Shown: positions 42,059-49,991, numbered from the stretch's first letter. The stretch is 64,000 nt of DNA from Amnibacterium sp. CER49 (GCF_029846255.1 NZ_JARVWQ010000001.1:310001-374000), one strand, 5' to 3'. Notes: generated from the letters alone by a model not told the origin. Numbers and translations are program-made.

Positions 42059-43279
42059 CTACGGGATGGCCCAGAAGTGCTGCCAGCTGCCGAAGGTGCG
42101 GTAGAGCCACAGCCCCTGCAGCAGCACGGACACCACGAGCACGACGCCGAGCACCGTGCGGCTGCGGATCGTCGCGAAGGCACCCGCCGCGGGCGCCATC
42201 GGCATGAGCAGCCGGAACGTGCTCGACTGCGGGAAGAACACCCCCAGCAGGTAGAGCGCCCAGGAGAGCAGCCACAGGCGGTTCACGTCGCCGAGCCGGC
42301 GGATCCACGGCGTCAGCAGCAGGGCCGTGAAGCCGGCCAGCAGCACCGCGAGCACGATCGGGCCGAAGCGCCCGAACCAGAAGTCCGCCGCCCAGAGCCA
42401 TGAGGTGCCCGGCGTGAAGTGCGCGTCGCCCGTCCACGTCTCGCGCCAGGCGAGCTCGGTGCGGAGGTAGGCGTCGGGCACGCCGGTCACGGCGGCCGCG
42501 ACCCAGCTCCAGGCGAACCCCGAGACAGCCGCGACGGCGGCGAGCACCGCGGCACCGGTCAGCTCGCGCCGCGGAGGGCGCGGGCCGCCGCGTCGCGCAC
42601 GCAGGAGCTGCACGCCGACGACGAGCGCCACCGTCAGCGCGACCGCCTGCACGCCGGGCCGGGTGAACGCGAGCAGCAGGGTCGGCGCGACGGCGCTGAG
42701 GTAGCGGCGCCGGTCGACGAGCAGCAGCACGGCGAGCAGCAGGAACAGCCCCATCGACTCGGCGTATGCGGCCTGCAGCATGAACGACAGCGGAGCGAAC
42801 GAGAACACGAGCACGCCGACGAGCGCACCGCGACGCCCGACGTGCGGCCGGAGCAGCGCAGCGAGCAGCAGCGCGGCGCCGAAGCCGAACGCGGTCGAGG
42901 TGAGCTCGGCCACGGGGTCCCACAGCCGGTCGTTCCCGAAGGCGAGGATCTTGACGAGGTACGGGTAGGCGGGCAGGAACGCCCAGGCGCTCGTCTGGTT
43001 GACCCCGCCGATGGGCGGCGGCAGGTGGATCGGGTAGCCGGAGAAGGCGACGAGCTTGTACCACTGGCCGTCCCAGGCGGCCATCGCGCTCACCAGCGTC
43101 GCGTGGGTGCCGATGCGGGACGTGGGCCGGGCGAAGTGCACCGCGAGCAGGAACAGCACCGTGCTCAGCACCCGCGAGGCCGCGAAGATCCCGACGACGG
43201 GCACCCAGGCCCGTCGTGTCCAGGCCGGTGCGGCAGCCGCCCTCGCGACCGGCACCGCGGTCCCCTGCGTCGTGGTCAC
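42059..43279 (-). CDS. GT-C fold membrane glycosyltransferase (PIG-V/GT39-like), copy B
   Basis: 406 residues, about ten membrane helices. Landmarks are shared with copy A at 20489: AAWDGQWYKLVAFSGYP (catalytic-type aspartate), WAFLPAYP, AAYAESMGLFLLLA, LLAFTRPGVQA, FPQSSTFRLLMPMAPA. The degree of match shows a gene duplication. It likely transfers a sugar from a polyprenyl-phosphate donor on the outer face of the membrane. The GTG has GGGGAG 4 bases upstream. Its partner gene is convergent rather than downstream. Confidence 0.85.
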   Translation of the reverse strand: MTTTQGTAVPVARAAAAPAWTRRAWVPVVGIFAASRVLSTVLFLLAVHFARPTSRIGTHATLVSAMAAWDGQWYKLVAFSGYPIHLPPPIGGVNQTSAWAFLPAYPYLVKILAFGNDRLWDPVAELTSTAFGFGAALLLAALLRPHVGRRGALVGVLVFSFAPLSFMLQAAYAESMGLFLLLAVLLLVDRRRYLSAVAPTLLLAFTRPGVQAVALTVALVVGVQLLRARRGGPRPPRRELTGAAVLAAVAAVSGFAWSWVAAAVTGVPDAYLRTELAWRETWTGDAHFTPGTSWLWAADFWFGRFGPIVLAVLLAGFTALLLTPWIRRLGDVNRLWLLSWALYLLGVFFPQSSTFRLLMPMAPAAGAFATIRSRTVLGVVLVVSVLLQGLWLYRTFGSWQHFWAIP

Positions 43280-43294
43280 GTTGCTCCCCCGTCC

Positions 43295-43314
43295 GCCCGC
43301 CGGGAACGGCGGGC
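43295..43314 (-). terminator. hairpin downstream of the acyltransferase gene
   Basis: GCCCGCC (43295-43301) pairs with GGCGGGC (43308-43314) around a 6-base loop. It lies between the acyltransferase gene and the GT-C gene on the minus strand and may separate their transcripts. Confidence 0.4.
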
Positions 43315-43349
43315 ACCGTGCCTGCCTCGCAGCGTGCCCCGCGGCAGGC

Positions 43350-44396
43350 TCAGGAAGGGCTGAGACGCGGCCGGCGGAGCCAGGTGTCGGCCGGCTGCAC
43401 CGCCCAGGCGGTGAGGACCCGCACCGGTCTCAGCCCGAGCACGAGGGCGAGCCCGATCGCGCCGAGCGTGAGCACCGCCAGCCCGGGCGGCCCCCAGGAC
43501 GCCAGGGTGTCGTGCACCCCGTAGTGCTGGGCGAACCGCACGACCAGGCCGTGCAGCAGGAACGGGTACATGGTCGCCCCCCCGAGCGCGGTCATCCATG
43601 ACGCCTTCGTGGGGATGAGGGCGAGCGCCGCGGCCACCAGCACGACGGTGGCGAGGTCGAGCAGGGCCGTCTGCCCGACGAACCGGAGCATCGTCACATG
43701 CAGGTCGATGTCCGTGTACTCGCGGTCGAACCACCGGAGATCGAGGCCCTGCCCGACGGTGGCGGCGAGGACCGCCGCCACGACGAACGCGACCGCCGCG
43801 CCGATGCGCACCGGGATGACGCGGAGACGCTCGAGGTGCTCCGGACGCAGCTGCATGCCGATCACGAACCACGGCAGCATCTGCAGGGTCCGCGCCAGGG
43901 AGAACACGTTGCTCGGCACGGTGATCGCCGACACGAGCGACACCGCGAACGCGATCACGACCGGCTGCGGCACGGCGCGCCAGAGGGGCGCGCTGAGCCG
44001 CCAGACGAAGAGCGACACCAGGAACCAGGTCACGTAGATCGGGCTCGAGAAGTGCAGGTTGAAGGGCTGATGCGAGAGCACCGAGGCCTGCCAGGCGTAC
44101 AGGGTCTCGAAGATCAGGTAGGGCACGAGCACGGTGAGCACGAGCTTGCGCATCTGGCTCGGGCCGCCGTCGTAGCGCGTCGAGAGGTAGCCCGATACGA
44201 GCGCGAACGCCGGCATGTGGAACGTGTAGACGACCTCGTAGGCCGCCTTGATCACGGGCGACTGGTCCGTCAGCGGGTACCAGTTGTGCCCCAGCACGAC
44301 GAGCACGATCAGCACGAGCTTCGCGTTGTCGAAGAACGGGTCGCGCGCTGCCCGCGTGCTGGACGCCGCGGCCGGGGGCGTCTCGGTGCGGGTCAC
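43350..44396 (-). CDS. acyltransferase 3 family membrane protein
   Basis: 348 residues with about ten membrane segments. FFDNAKLVLIVLVVLGHNW holds the family's histidine near TM1, and YTFHMPAFALVSGYLST the second motif. Such proteins (OafA/YrhL-like) acetylate or otherwise modify envelope sugars. The GTG at 44396 lies 6 bases after CATCCT, so it may be leaderless; a GTG at 44423 is an alternative. With its neighbour glycosyltransferase it suggests envelope glycan modification. Confidence 0.88.
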   Translation of the reverse strand: MTRTETPPAAASSTRAARDPFFDNAKLVLIVLVVLGHNWYPLTDQSPVIKAAYEVVYTFHMPAFALVSGYLSTRYDGGPSQMRKLVLTVLVPYLIFETLYAWQASVLSHQPFNLHFSSPIYVTWFLVSLFVWRLSAPLWRAVPQPVVIAFAVSLVSAITVPSNVFSLARTLQMLPWFVIGMQLRPEHLERLRVIPVRIGAAVAFVVAAVLAATVGQGLDLRWFDREYTDIDLHVTMLRFVGQTALLDLATVVLVAAALALIPTKASWMTALGGATMYPFLLHGLVVRFAQHYGVHDTLASWGPPGLAVLTLGAIGLALVLGLRPVRVLTAWAVQPADTWLRRPRLSPS

Positions 44397-44512
44397 CCCT
44401 CCAGGATGCCGCGGAAACACCAACGCGTGGTGAATACGGCCCCCCTGATCACGCTCGACGCGCGGCCTCGATTCTTGCGCGGCCCTCAGCCGGGACGGGC
44501 CACAGTGGGCGC

Positions 44513-45583
44513 GTGAGCATCGACGACCTCCTGCCGCTCCCGGAGCCCGCGCCGGGCGACCCCGGGCAGCCCGGCGCGGATGCGCCGAGCGTGAGCGCCG
44601 ACCGGCCGCCGACCTGCCCGACCCGCACCCGCTGGTACCGGAACGGCGCGCTCGCGAAGGAGGGCTTCCCGGCGGAGGACCTCAGCGAGCGGCTCGAGGA
44701 GGACCCGGCCTCGTTCGTCTGGCTCGACCTCTACGACCCCGACATCGAGGACCTCGCGATCGTCACCCAGGAGTTCGGGCTGCACCCGCTCGCGATCGAG
44801 GATGCCGTGCACGACCGGCAGCGGCCGAAGCTCGACCGCTACGCGTCGCACCTGTTCCTCAACGTGTACGCGGTCGACGCCGAGGACGACGGGCTGCGCA
44901 CGAGCGAGGTGAGCGCGTTCGTGCTCGAGCGGGCGCTCATCACCGTGCGGAAGGCGGACTTCGACATCGACGCGCTCGTCGCACGCTGGGACAGCGCGGG
45001 ATGGGTGACGAGCGCCGGCGTCGGCGGCCTCCTCCACGGCCTGCTCGACGCGATCGTCGACGGCCAGGCACGGGCTGTGGACCGCGTCGGCGACGCGGTC
45101 GAAGGGCTCGAGGACGCCCTCTTCGACGACGACAGCCGGCTCGACATCCGGCGCCGCGGCTTCGAGGTGCGCAAGGACCTCGCGACGCTGCGCCGCGTGA
45201 CCCTGCCGATGCGCGACGTCGTGGGCCGGCTGCTGCACGCGGAGGAGGGGCATCTCGTCCCCGACCGGCTGCAGCCCTACTACCAGGACGTGTACGACCA
45301 CGTGCTGCACATCGGCGACGACGTGGAGAGCGACCGGGACCTCGTCGCGAACGTGCTCGAGACGAGCCTCAACCAGCAGAGCAACGAGCTGAACGAGGTG
45401 ACGAAGAAGCTCGCCGCCTGGGCGGCGATCATCGCCGTGCCCACCGCGATCACGGGCTTCTACGGACAGAACGTGCCGTACCCCGGCTTCGCGCACGAAT
45501 GGGGCTTCATCACGAGCACCGTCCTCATCGTCCTGCTCGCGGGGGGGCTGTACCTGCTGCTGAAGCGCCGCGGCTGGCTCTGA
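44513..45583 (+). CDS. corA: CorA family magnesium/cobalt channel
   Basis: 356 residues. A large N-terminal cytoplasmic domain (WLDLYDPDIEDL, EDAVHDRQRPKLDRY) is followed by two C-terminal membrane segments. The pore motif, canonically GMN, reads YGQNVPYPG, a GQN variant seen in some actinobacterial members; selectivity may differ. The GTG at 44513 lies 6 bases after CACAGT. A strong hairpin follows the gene. Confidence 0.9.
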   Translation: MSIDDLLPLPEPAPGDPGQPGADAPSVSADRPPTCPTRTRWYRNGALAKEGFPAEDLSERLEEDPASFVWLDLYDPDIEDLAIVTQEFGLHPLAIEDAVHDRQRPKLDRYASHLFLNVYAVDAEDDGLRTSEVSAFVLERALITVRKADFDIDALVARWDSAGWVTSAGVGGLLHGLLDAIVDGQARAVDRVGDAVEGLEDALFDDDSRLDIRRRGFEVRKDLATLRRVTLPMRDVVGRLLHAEEGHLVPDRLQPYYQDVYDHVLHIGDDVESDRDLVANVLETSLNQQSNELNEVTKKLAAWAAIIAVPTAITGFYGQNVPYPGFAHEWGFITSTVLIVLLAGGLYLLLKRRGWL

Positions 45584-45590
45584 GCGCGGC

Positions 45591-45625
45591 GACGCGGACC
45601 CCGCCTCCTCGGCAGGGTCCGCGTC
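45591..45625. terminator. 11-bp stem bidirectional terminator
   Basis: GACGCGGACCC (45591-45601) and GGGTCCGCGTC (45615-45625) are perfect complements with a 13-base loop. It lies between the converging corA gene and the acidic protein gene at 45643 and probably ends both transcripts. Confidence 0.7.
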
Positions 45626-45642
45626 GTCGTCGCGTTGCGGGC

Positions 45643-45921
45643 TCAGCCGCGCTGGAGCCCTCCTGCCGCGGCGGGGCCGCCGAACCCGAGGTCCTCCTCG
45701 TCCGCGCCGCGCTCCCGGTCGTCGCCGACCTCGGCGCCGTCGAGGCGGTCGCCGGCCACCGTGCCGTCGAGGCCGTCGCCGTCGGACCGCTCGGCCGCGC
45801 TCTCGGTGTCGCTCCTGGCCGTGCCGTCGGTCTCGCCGCCGATGTCGGTCATGCCGTTCGTCTGGTCGAACGGGCGCGCGATCGTGTCGTCGTCGCCCGT
45901 CGTGCTGCGTTCGTCTGTCAT
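45643..45921 (-). CDS. hypothetical acidic low-complexity protein
   Basis: 92 residues rich in D, G, E and T with no hydrophobic core, probably disordered. No family recognised. The ATG at 45921 lies 6 bases after TAGCGT on the minus strand, a clear leaderless promoter, which supports a real gene. Confidence 0.6.
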   Translation of the reverse strand: MTDERSTTGDDDTIARPFDQTNGMTDIGGETDGTARSDTESAAERSDGDGLDGTVAGDRLDGAEVGDDRERGADEEDLGFGGPAAAGGLQRG

Positions 45922-45927
45922 GGCGGG

Positions 45928-45933
45928 ACGCTA
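45928..45933 (-). promoter_or_regulatory. -10 element TAGCGT of a leaderless promoter
   Basis: On the minus strand TAGCGT is followed by CCCGCC and the ATG at 45921. Confidence 0.6.
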
Positions 45934-45989
45934 CGCCCGGCCTCCCGCGGCGCTGCCGCCTCTCGACGAACGCACAGCGATCATCCGGG

Positions 45990-46895
45990 TCAGCCGCGCG
46001 CCTCGAGGTAGGTGCGGACGTAGCCGCTGTACTGCTCGGCGATGCGCCGACGCGCCTCGTCCTCGTCGAGCGACCCGTCGAGGCGTCCCTCCAGCACGTC
46101 CCACCAGATGCTGCGGCCGATGGCGAAGCCGACGAAGCCCTCCACGGGCGCCGCGACGCGCAGCCACGCGTCGAGCCGCTCCTTGGGCGCGTGACGGCCG
46201 AGCACGATGCAGGAGGCGTCCCGACCGTCGCGCCGCGCGGCCTGGACGATCGATTCGGCGGCCTCGCGGGTGTCGAGCCCCTCGATCTTCCAGATCGCCG
46301 GCTCGACGCCCGCGTCCTGCAGGAAGCGGATCACCAGGGCGGTGAGCCCCGGTCGCACCTCGCGGTCGTACCGGTCCTGGTCGCCGCCGACCCGGGCGAG
46401 GTCGTCGTCCGTGGCGGGCACGAGCAGCTCGAGGATCAGGTCGTGCCCGTGCTCGCGCGACCAGCGCGAGACCGCGGCGAGGCGCTCGGCCTGGCCGTGG
46501 CGCTCCCCGGCGTCGAGCGCGGGGTTGTCGCGGATCAGGACCTTCGCGTGGTCGGCGCCGAAGAACTCGGCGTGCCGCTGCCAGTCGTCCCCGTAGGCGA
46601 AGCCGAACCACTGCTGCCCGCTCGCCTCGATCGGCATCGCGAGCGTCACCCGTTCGTCGGCGGCCGCGAGCTCGGCCGGCGAGGCGCCGTACTGCTCGTC
46701 GACGAGGAAGCCGGGGCGCACGCCGGACGGCAGCGACTCGACCGCGTCGAGCAGGCCGCGGAAGACGAGCAGCTTGTTCGCCGCGATGCTCGCCGCCTGC
46801 TGCGGCGTCGGAGCGCGATCGAGGTCGTAGAGCTTCTGCTCGATGCTGTCGCGCTGGTCCATCGCGAGGAGGAGGAGCGGGGTCGGGACTGCCAT
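45990..46895 (-). CDS. DUF2090 family aldolase-like protein
   Basis: 301 residues. LLLLAMDQRDS near the N-terminus, PGFLVDEQYG, IWKIEGLDTREAAESIV and GFVGFAIGRSIWW match the DUF2090 domain found at the end of IolC and alone in many actinobacteria, related to the TIM-barrel aldolase for 2-deoxy-5-keto-gluconate 6-phosphate. A role in inositol or sugar-acid breakdown is possible, but no other iol genes are here. GGAGG lies 8 bases before the ATG at 46895. Confidence 0.82.
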   Translation of the reverse strand: MAVPTPLLLLAMDQRDSIEQKLYDLDRAPTPQQAASIAANKLLVFRGLLDAVESLPSGVRPGFLVDEQYGASPAELAAADERVTLAMPIEASGQQWFGFAYGDDWQRHAEFFGADHAKVLIRDNPALDAGERHGQAERLAAVSRWSREHGHDLILELLVPATDDDLARVGGDQDRYDREVRPGLTALVIRFLQDAGVEPAIWKIEGLDTREAAESIVQAARRDGRDASCIVLGRHAPKERLDAWLRVAAPVEGFVGFAIGRSIWWDVLEGRLDGSLDEDEARRRIAEQYSGYVRTYLEARG

Positions 46896-46997
46896 GGGGC
46901 AATCCTCCGCGCGGTCCCTGCGTCCGCCCCGAGCACGTGGGGCGACCGGCGGAAGCGGCTCCTGACCGGGCCCTCGGCGCCTCGTCGAGGCGCTCAG

Positions 46998-47003
46998 TAG
47001 ACT
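46998..47003 (+). promoter_or_regulatory. -10 element TAGACT of orn
   Basis: TAGACT ends exactly 6 bases before the orn ATG at 47010, one of the best leaderless promoters in the window. The identical hexamer drives the tRNA-His gene at 47649. Confidence 0.7.
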
Positions 47004-47009
47004 CGCGGG

Positions 47010-47636
47010 ATGGCTGCTGCTGACCGCCTCGTCTGGATCGACTGCGAGATGACCGGTCTGGACCTCGAGGTCGACGAGCTCGTCGAGGTCGCCGCCGTCG
47101 TCACCGACTTCGAGCTGAACGTGCTCGATCCGGGGTTCGACATCGTCATCAAGCCGAACGACTCCGCCCTGGCGCAGATGGGTCCCGTCGTCCGCGACAT
47201 GCACACGAGCTCGGGGCTGCTCGAGGCGATGCAGCACGGCGTGAGCCTCGGCGAGGCCGAGGCGAAGGTGCTCGAGTACCTGCAGCGCTTCACCGCGCCC
47301 GGGCAGGCGCCGATCGCGGGGAACACGATCGGCACCGACCGCTCGTTCCTCGTGCGGCAGATGCCCCGGGTCGACACGCACCTGCACTACCGCAGCATCG
47401 ACGTCTCCTCCATCAAGGAGCTCGTGAAGCGCTGGTTCCCGCGCGTCTACTACAACGCGCCCGCCAAGCACGGCGGCCACCGGGCGCTCGCCGACATCCT
47501 CGAGTCCATCCGCGAGCTCGCCTACTACCGGCGCACCGCGTTCGTCGCGCAGCCCGGGCCGGCCTCCGACCAGGCGCAGGCCGCCGCCGCCGAGGTCGTC
47601 GAGGCCTTCGCGCACAGCGCGGTTCCGAAGGCCTGA
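47010..47636 (+). CDS. orn: oligoribonuclease
   Basis: 208 residues. DEDDh exonuclease: Asp11 and Glu13 in WIDCEMTGLD, Asp110 in NTIGTDRSF, and His157 and Asp162 in GGHRALADI. Orn hydrolyses di- to pentaribonucleotides (including pGpG) in the last step of RNA turnover and is conserved in actinobacteria. It is leaderless by promoter spacing. tRNA-His follows about 50 bp downstream with its own promoter. Confidence 0.96.
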   Translation: MAAADRLVWIDCEMTGLDLEVDELVEVAAVVTDFELNVLDPGFDIVIKPNDSALAQMGPVVRDMHTSSGLLEAMQHGVSLGEAEAKVLEYLQRFTAPGQAPIAGNTIGTDRSFLVRQMPRVDTHLHYRSIDVSSIKELVKRWFPRVYYNAPAKHGGHRALADILESIRELAYYRRTAFVAQPGPASDQAQAAAAEVVEAFAHSAVPKA

Positions 47637-47648
47637 CCGGCGTTGCGC

Positions 47649-47654
47649 TAGACT
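47649..47654 (+). promoter_or_regulatory. -10 element TAGACT of tRNA-His
   Basis: TAGACT lies 34 bases before the mature tRNA 5' end, leaving a short GC-rich leader for RNase P removal. Confidence 0.6.
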
Positions 47655-47688
47655 CGACGGCGCTCCGCGCTGCGCGCACGGGGCCGTG

Positions 47689-47764
47689 GTGGGCGTAGCT
47701 CAGTTGGTAGAGCGCTGGCTTGTGGTGCCGGAAGTCGCGGGTTCGAGTCCCGTCGTCCACCCCA
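47689..47764 (+). tRNA. tRNA-His (GTG anticodon)
   Basis: All arms fold: acceptor GTGGGCG/CGTCCAC, D-arm GCTC/GAGC, anticodon stem CTGGC/GCCGG with loop TTGTGGT (anticodon GTG), and T-arm with TTCGAGT. The discriminator is C at 47761 and a G stands at 47688, the G-1:C73 pair specific to tRNA-His. CCA is encoded (47762-47764). Confidence 0.97.
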
Positions 47765-47820
47765 TCTCCCCCGGTCCTCCGGGCGCCGCCTCGGCGCGTC
47801 CCGCGCTCGTCGTAGCACAC

Positions 47821-47834
47821 CGAACACGTGTACG
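47821..47834. promoter_or_regulatory. SOS-box-like motif CGAACACGTGTACG
   Basis: The block differs by one base from the Gram-positive LexA consensus CGAAC-N4-GTTCG. It lies 24 bases upstream of the -10 element of the DUF3263 gene, where a repressor would block the promoter. LexA control is inference. Confidence 0.3.
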
Positions 47835-47858
47835 AGCAGCGGTGTCGGAGGTGTGTTC

Positions 47859-47864
47859 GATAAT
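47859..47864 (+). promoter_or_regulatory. -10 element GATAAT of a leaderless promoter
   Basis: GATAAT ends 6 bases before the ATG at 47871 with no ribosome site between. Confidence 0.6.
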
Positions 47865-47870
47865 CGTGGC

Positions 47871-48110
47871 ATGCTCACGCACCAGGACATCCGGCTCCTC
47901 GAGTTCGAGGAGCGCAACCCCCGCCACACCCCCGCCAAGGTCGACGCGCTGCGCAACCGCCTCGGCATGAGCGCGGCGCGCTACTACGAGCGGCTCGACC
48001 GGCTCGCGCGCCGACCCGAGGTCGTCGACGCGTACCCGCGCGTGGTCGCCCGTGTCGAGCGCCGCGCCGAGCTGCGTCACGAGCGCGACCGCTTCCGTCG
48101 GGCGGCCTGA
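47871..48110 (+). CDS. DUF3263 family protein
   Basis: 79 residues, helix-turn-helix-like, with the family pattern LEFEERNPRHTPAKVDALRN followed by LGMSAARYYERLDRL. DUF3263 proteins are small actinobacterial proteins of unknown function that resemble DNA-binding domains. The ATG at 47871 is set by the leaderless promoter; an earlier in-frame start at 47853 lies before the -10 element and is not used. Confidence 0.88.
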   Translation: MLTHQDIRLLEFEERNPRHTPAKVDALRNRLGMSAARYYERLDRLARRPEVVDAYPRVVARVERRAELRHERDRFRRAA

Positions 48111-48121
48111 GCGCGGCCCGC

Positions 48122-48127
48122 TACGGT
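48122..48127 (+). promoter_or_regulatory. -10 element TACGGT
   Basis: TACGGT ends 6 bases before the GTG at 48134, which opens a 10-codon frame and not the kinase gene itself. The kinase ATG lies 29 bases further. Confidence 0.5.
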
Positions 48128-48133
48128 TCCCCC

Positions 48134-48166
48134 GTGCAGAGGACGCGCGGCGGCGAGGCCGCATGA
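48134..48166 (+). CDS. 10-codon upstream ORF coupled to the kinase gene
   Basis: GTG at the predicted transcription start opens a frame of ten codons (peptide VQRTRGGEAA) whose TGA overlaps the kinase ATG as ATGA. The kinase start has only a weak ribosome site, so ribosomes that load leaderless on the GTG could deliver translation to it. Whether the peptide has a function of its own is not known. Confidence 0.4.
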   Translation: MQRTRGGEAA

Positions 48167-48675
48167 CCGGTCCGCTCGTCGTCGTCGGCGGTCTGCCGGG
48201 CACCGGCAAGACGACCGTCGCCTCTCTCGTGGCCCAGCGGCTCGGGGTCGGCTTCATCCGCGTCGACACGGTGGAGCAGGCGCTCCGCGACCACGCCGAC
48301 CTCGCTGGACCCGTCGGCGTCTCGGGCTACGCCGTCGCCTACGCCCTCGCCGCGGAGCAGCTCGCGCTCGGCCTCGGTGTCGTCGTCGAGTGCGTCAACC
48401 CCCTGCGGGTCACGCGCGACGCCTGGGCCGAGACCGGCCGTGCCGCGCGCACCGCGGCGCTGCAGGTCGAGCTCGTCTGCAGCGACACCGTCGAGCACCG
48501 CCGGCGCATCGAGACGCGCACGGTGTCGGTGAAGAACCTGGTGCCGCCGACCTGGCACGAGGTGCGCACCCGCGAGGTCGAGCCGTGGACGGGCGAGCGC
48601 CTCGTGCTCGACACCGCTGTGCTGTCCGCCGACGAGGCGGCCGCCCGCGTGCTGCGCCGGATCGGCACGGCGTGA
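48163..48675 (+). CDS. P-loop AAA-type small kinase
   Basis: 170 residues. Walker A GGLPGTGKTT lies near residue 9 and an RVDTVEQALRDH region follows as in nucleoside/shikimate-like kinases of the AAA_33 group. The substrate cannot be read. The ATG at 48163 overlaps the stop of the 10-codon upstream frame, and the stop overlaps the start of the zincin gene (GTGA). Confidence 0.82.
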   Translation: MTGPLVVVGGLPGTGKTTVASLVAQRLGVGFIRVDTVEQALRDHADLAGPVGVSGYAVAYALAAEQLALGLGVVVECVNPLRVTRDAWAETGRAARTAALQVELVCSDTVEHRRRIETRTVSVKNLVPPTWHEVRTREVEPWTGERLVLDTAVLSADEAAARVLRRIGTA

Positions 48676-49022
48676 CGCTCCGGCTCTCCGAGGAGGAGTT
48701 CGAGCACCTCGTCGGCGACGAGCTCGACGCGCTGCCCGACGAGATGCTCGACGGCCTCGAGAACGTCGCGTTCGTCATCGAGGACGAGCCCGGCGACGGC
48801 GAGACCCTGCTCGGGCACTACCAGGGCGTCGACCTGACCTCCCGCGACCGGTACGGCTTCGGCGAGCTGCCCGACCGCATCGTGATCTACCGGCTGCCGC
48901 ACCTCGACACCGCCGAGACGCTGGACGAGCTGCGCGACGAGGTCCACGCGACCCTCGTGCACGAGATCGGCCACTACTACGGCCTCGACGACGACCGGCT
49001 GCACGAGCTCGGCTGGGCCTGA
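48672..49022 (+). CDS. Zincin_1 family metallopeptidase-like protein
   Basis: 116 residues. The zinc-binding HEIGHYYGLDDDRLHELGW near the C-terminus is the hallmark of this small zincin family, common in actinobacteria; a peptidase activity is assumed but poorly studied. The GTG overlaps the kinase stop, so both are made from one mRNA. Confidence 0.9.
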   Translation: MTLRLSEEEFEHLVGDELDALPDEMLDGLENVAFVIEDEPGDGETLLGHYQGVDLTSRDRYGFGELPDRIVIYRLPHLDTAETLDELRDEVHATLVHEIGHYYGLDDDRLHELGWA

Positions 49023-49044
49023 GCCCCCGGTCCGGCGCTGCGGC

Positions 49045-49329
49045 TCAGAGGTGTCGCGACTCCTCGTTCGGGTCGGCCTGACCCTGCAGGGTGTCGCTGA
49101 GGTCGGCGTCGAACGTGAAGGTCACGTAGGTCTCGCCGTTCAGCTGGCGCCGCTCGCCCGCGACGTAGTCGAACATCGCCTCCGTGCCGTCGACGAGTGC
49201 CAGCTGCGCGAGCCGCTCCTCCGGCTGACCGTCGACGAGGAAGCGGTGCTCGGTCTGGCCGTCGAGCGGGCCGCCCGCGTACTCCGCGACGTACTTCCTG
49301 GGCTCGGCGGACTGGGTCGCATCGCTCAT
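49045..49329 (-). CDS. hypothetical small soluble protein
   Basis: 94 residues, acidic, with YVAEYAGGPLDGQTEHRFLV and VTFTFDADLSDTL segments suggesting a small beta protein. PLDG-type motifs occur in uncharacterised actinobacterial proteins. TACCGT lies 6 bases before the ATG at 49329 on the minus strand, inside the end of the upstream gene, so it has its own leaderless promoter. Confidence 0.65.
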   Translation of the reverse strand: MSDATQSAEPRKYVAEYAGGPLDGQTEHRFLVDGQPEERLAQLALVDGTEAMFDYVAGERRQLNGETYVTFTFDADLSDTLQGQADPNEESRHL

Positions 49330-49333
49330 GCCG

Positions 49334-49939
49334 TCACGGTAGCGCCGGAGCACTGGTGATCCTCTGACCGGGCAGCGCGACCCCGCCGCGCAGCACGAGG
49401 TCGGCGAGCCGGGGCTGCGGGTCCTTGACCCGCGCGCGCCGCTCCTGCGCCGCCCAGCGGCGGTGGCCCGGCATCGCCTCGGGCGGATCTCGGTGCAGGA
49501 TCCGCTGCCGCCTCACCGCGTCGTCGACGTCGAGCAGCACCGCGGCGTCGGCGAGCGCTCGGCTCGCGCCGGTGAGCGCGCCGCATCCCTCGACGACGAG
49601 ACGCCCACCGGGGCGCAGGCTCGCCGGCGGACCCGGCCGATCGGCCGCCCAGTCCCAGGTCGGCCACGAGGCGGCCTCGCCACGCCGCAGAGCCGGCAGG
49701 ACGCGCTCGGCGAGCAGCGCAGCGGCGGCCTCGAGCCCGTCCCAGCCCGGGTAGAGGTCCTCGACGGCGAGCACGCGCGCGCCGAGCCTGGCGCCGAGCC
49801 ACGCCGCGAGCGTCGTCTTGCCGCTGCCGGACCGGCCGTCGAGCAGCAGGACGCCGGCGCTCCCGAGCCGCGGGCGCACCGCCTCGAGCACGGCGGTCGC
49901 CGGCGTGGCGCCCGGCGGCGCGGCGGGCAGCGCGTCCAC
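49334..49939 (-). CDS. uridine kinase-like P-loop NTPase
   Basis: 201 residues. LLLDGRSGSGKTTLA is the Walker A motif and LAVEDLYPGWDGL matches the substrate-binding stretch of the uridine kinase/PRK-like group common in actinobacteria. LVVEGCGAL follows as a Walker B-like strand. Activity on nucleosides is not certain. The GTG has a GGAGG ribosome site upstream. Confidence 0.82.
   Translation of the reverse strand: MDALPAAPPGATPATAVLEAVRPRLGSAGVLLLDGRSGSGKTTLAAWLGARLGARVLAVEDLYPGWDGLEAAAALLAERVLPALRRGEAASWPTWDWAADRPGPPASLRPGGRLVVEGCGALTGASRALADAAVLLDVDDAVRRQRILHRDPPEAMPGHRRWAAQERRARVKDPQPRLADLVLRGGVALPGQRITSAPALP
49336..49341 (-). promoter_or_regulatory. -10 element TACCGT of a leaderless promoter
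   Basis: On the minus strand TACCGT is followed by GACGGC and the ATG at 49329. It overlaps the last codons of the kinase-like gene that ends at 49334. Confidence 0.6.
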
Positions 49940-49979
49940 GGTGCCTCGCCTCCCCCGGCGGTCCCCGGATCCGCCAGCC

Positions 49980-49985
49980 TAGGCT
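49980..49985 (+). promoter_or_regulatory. -10 element TAGGCT of a leaderless promoter
   Basis: TAGGCT ends exactly 6 bases before the ATG at 49992. Confidence 0.6.
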
Positions 49986-49991
49986 CGGAGC

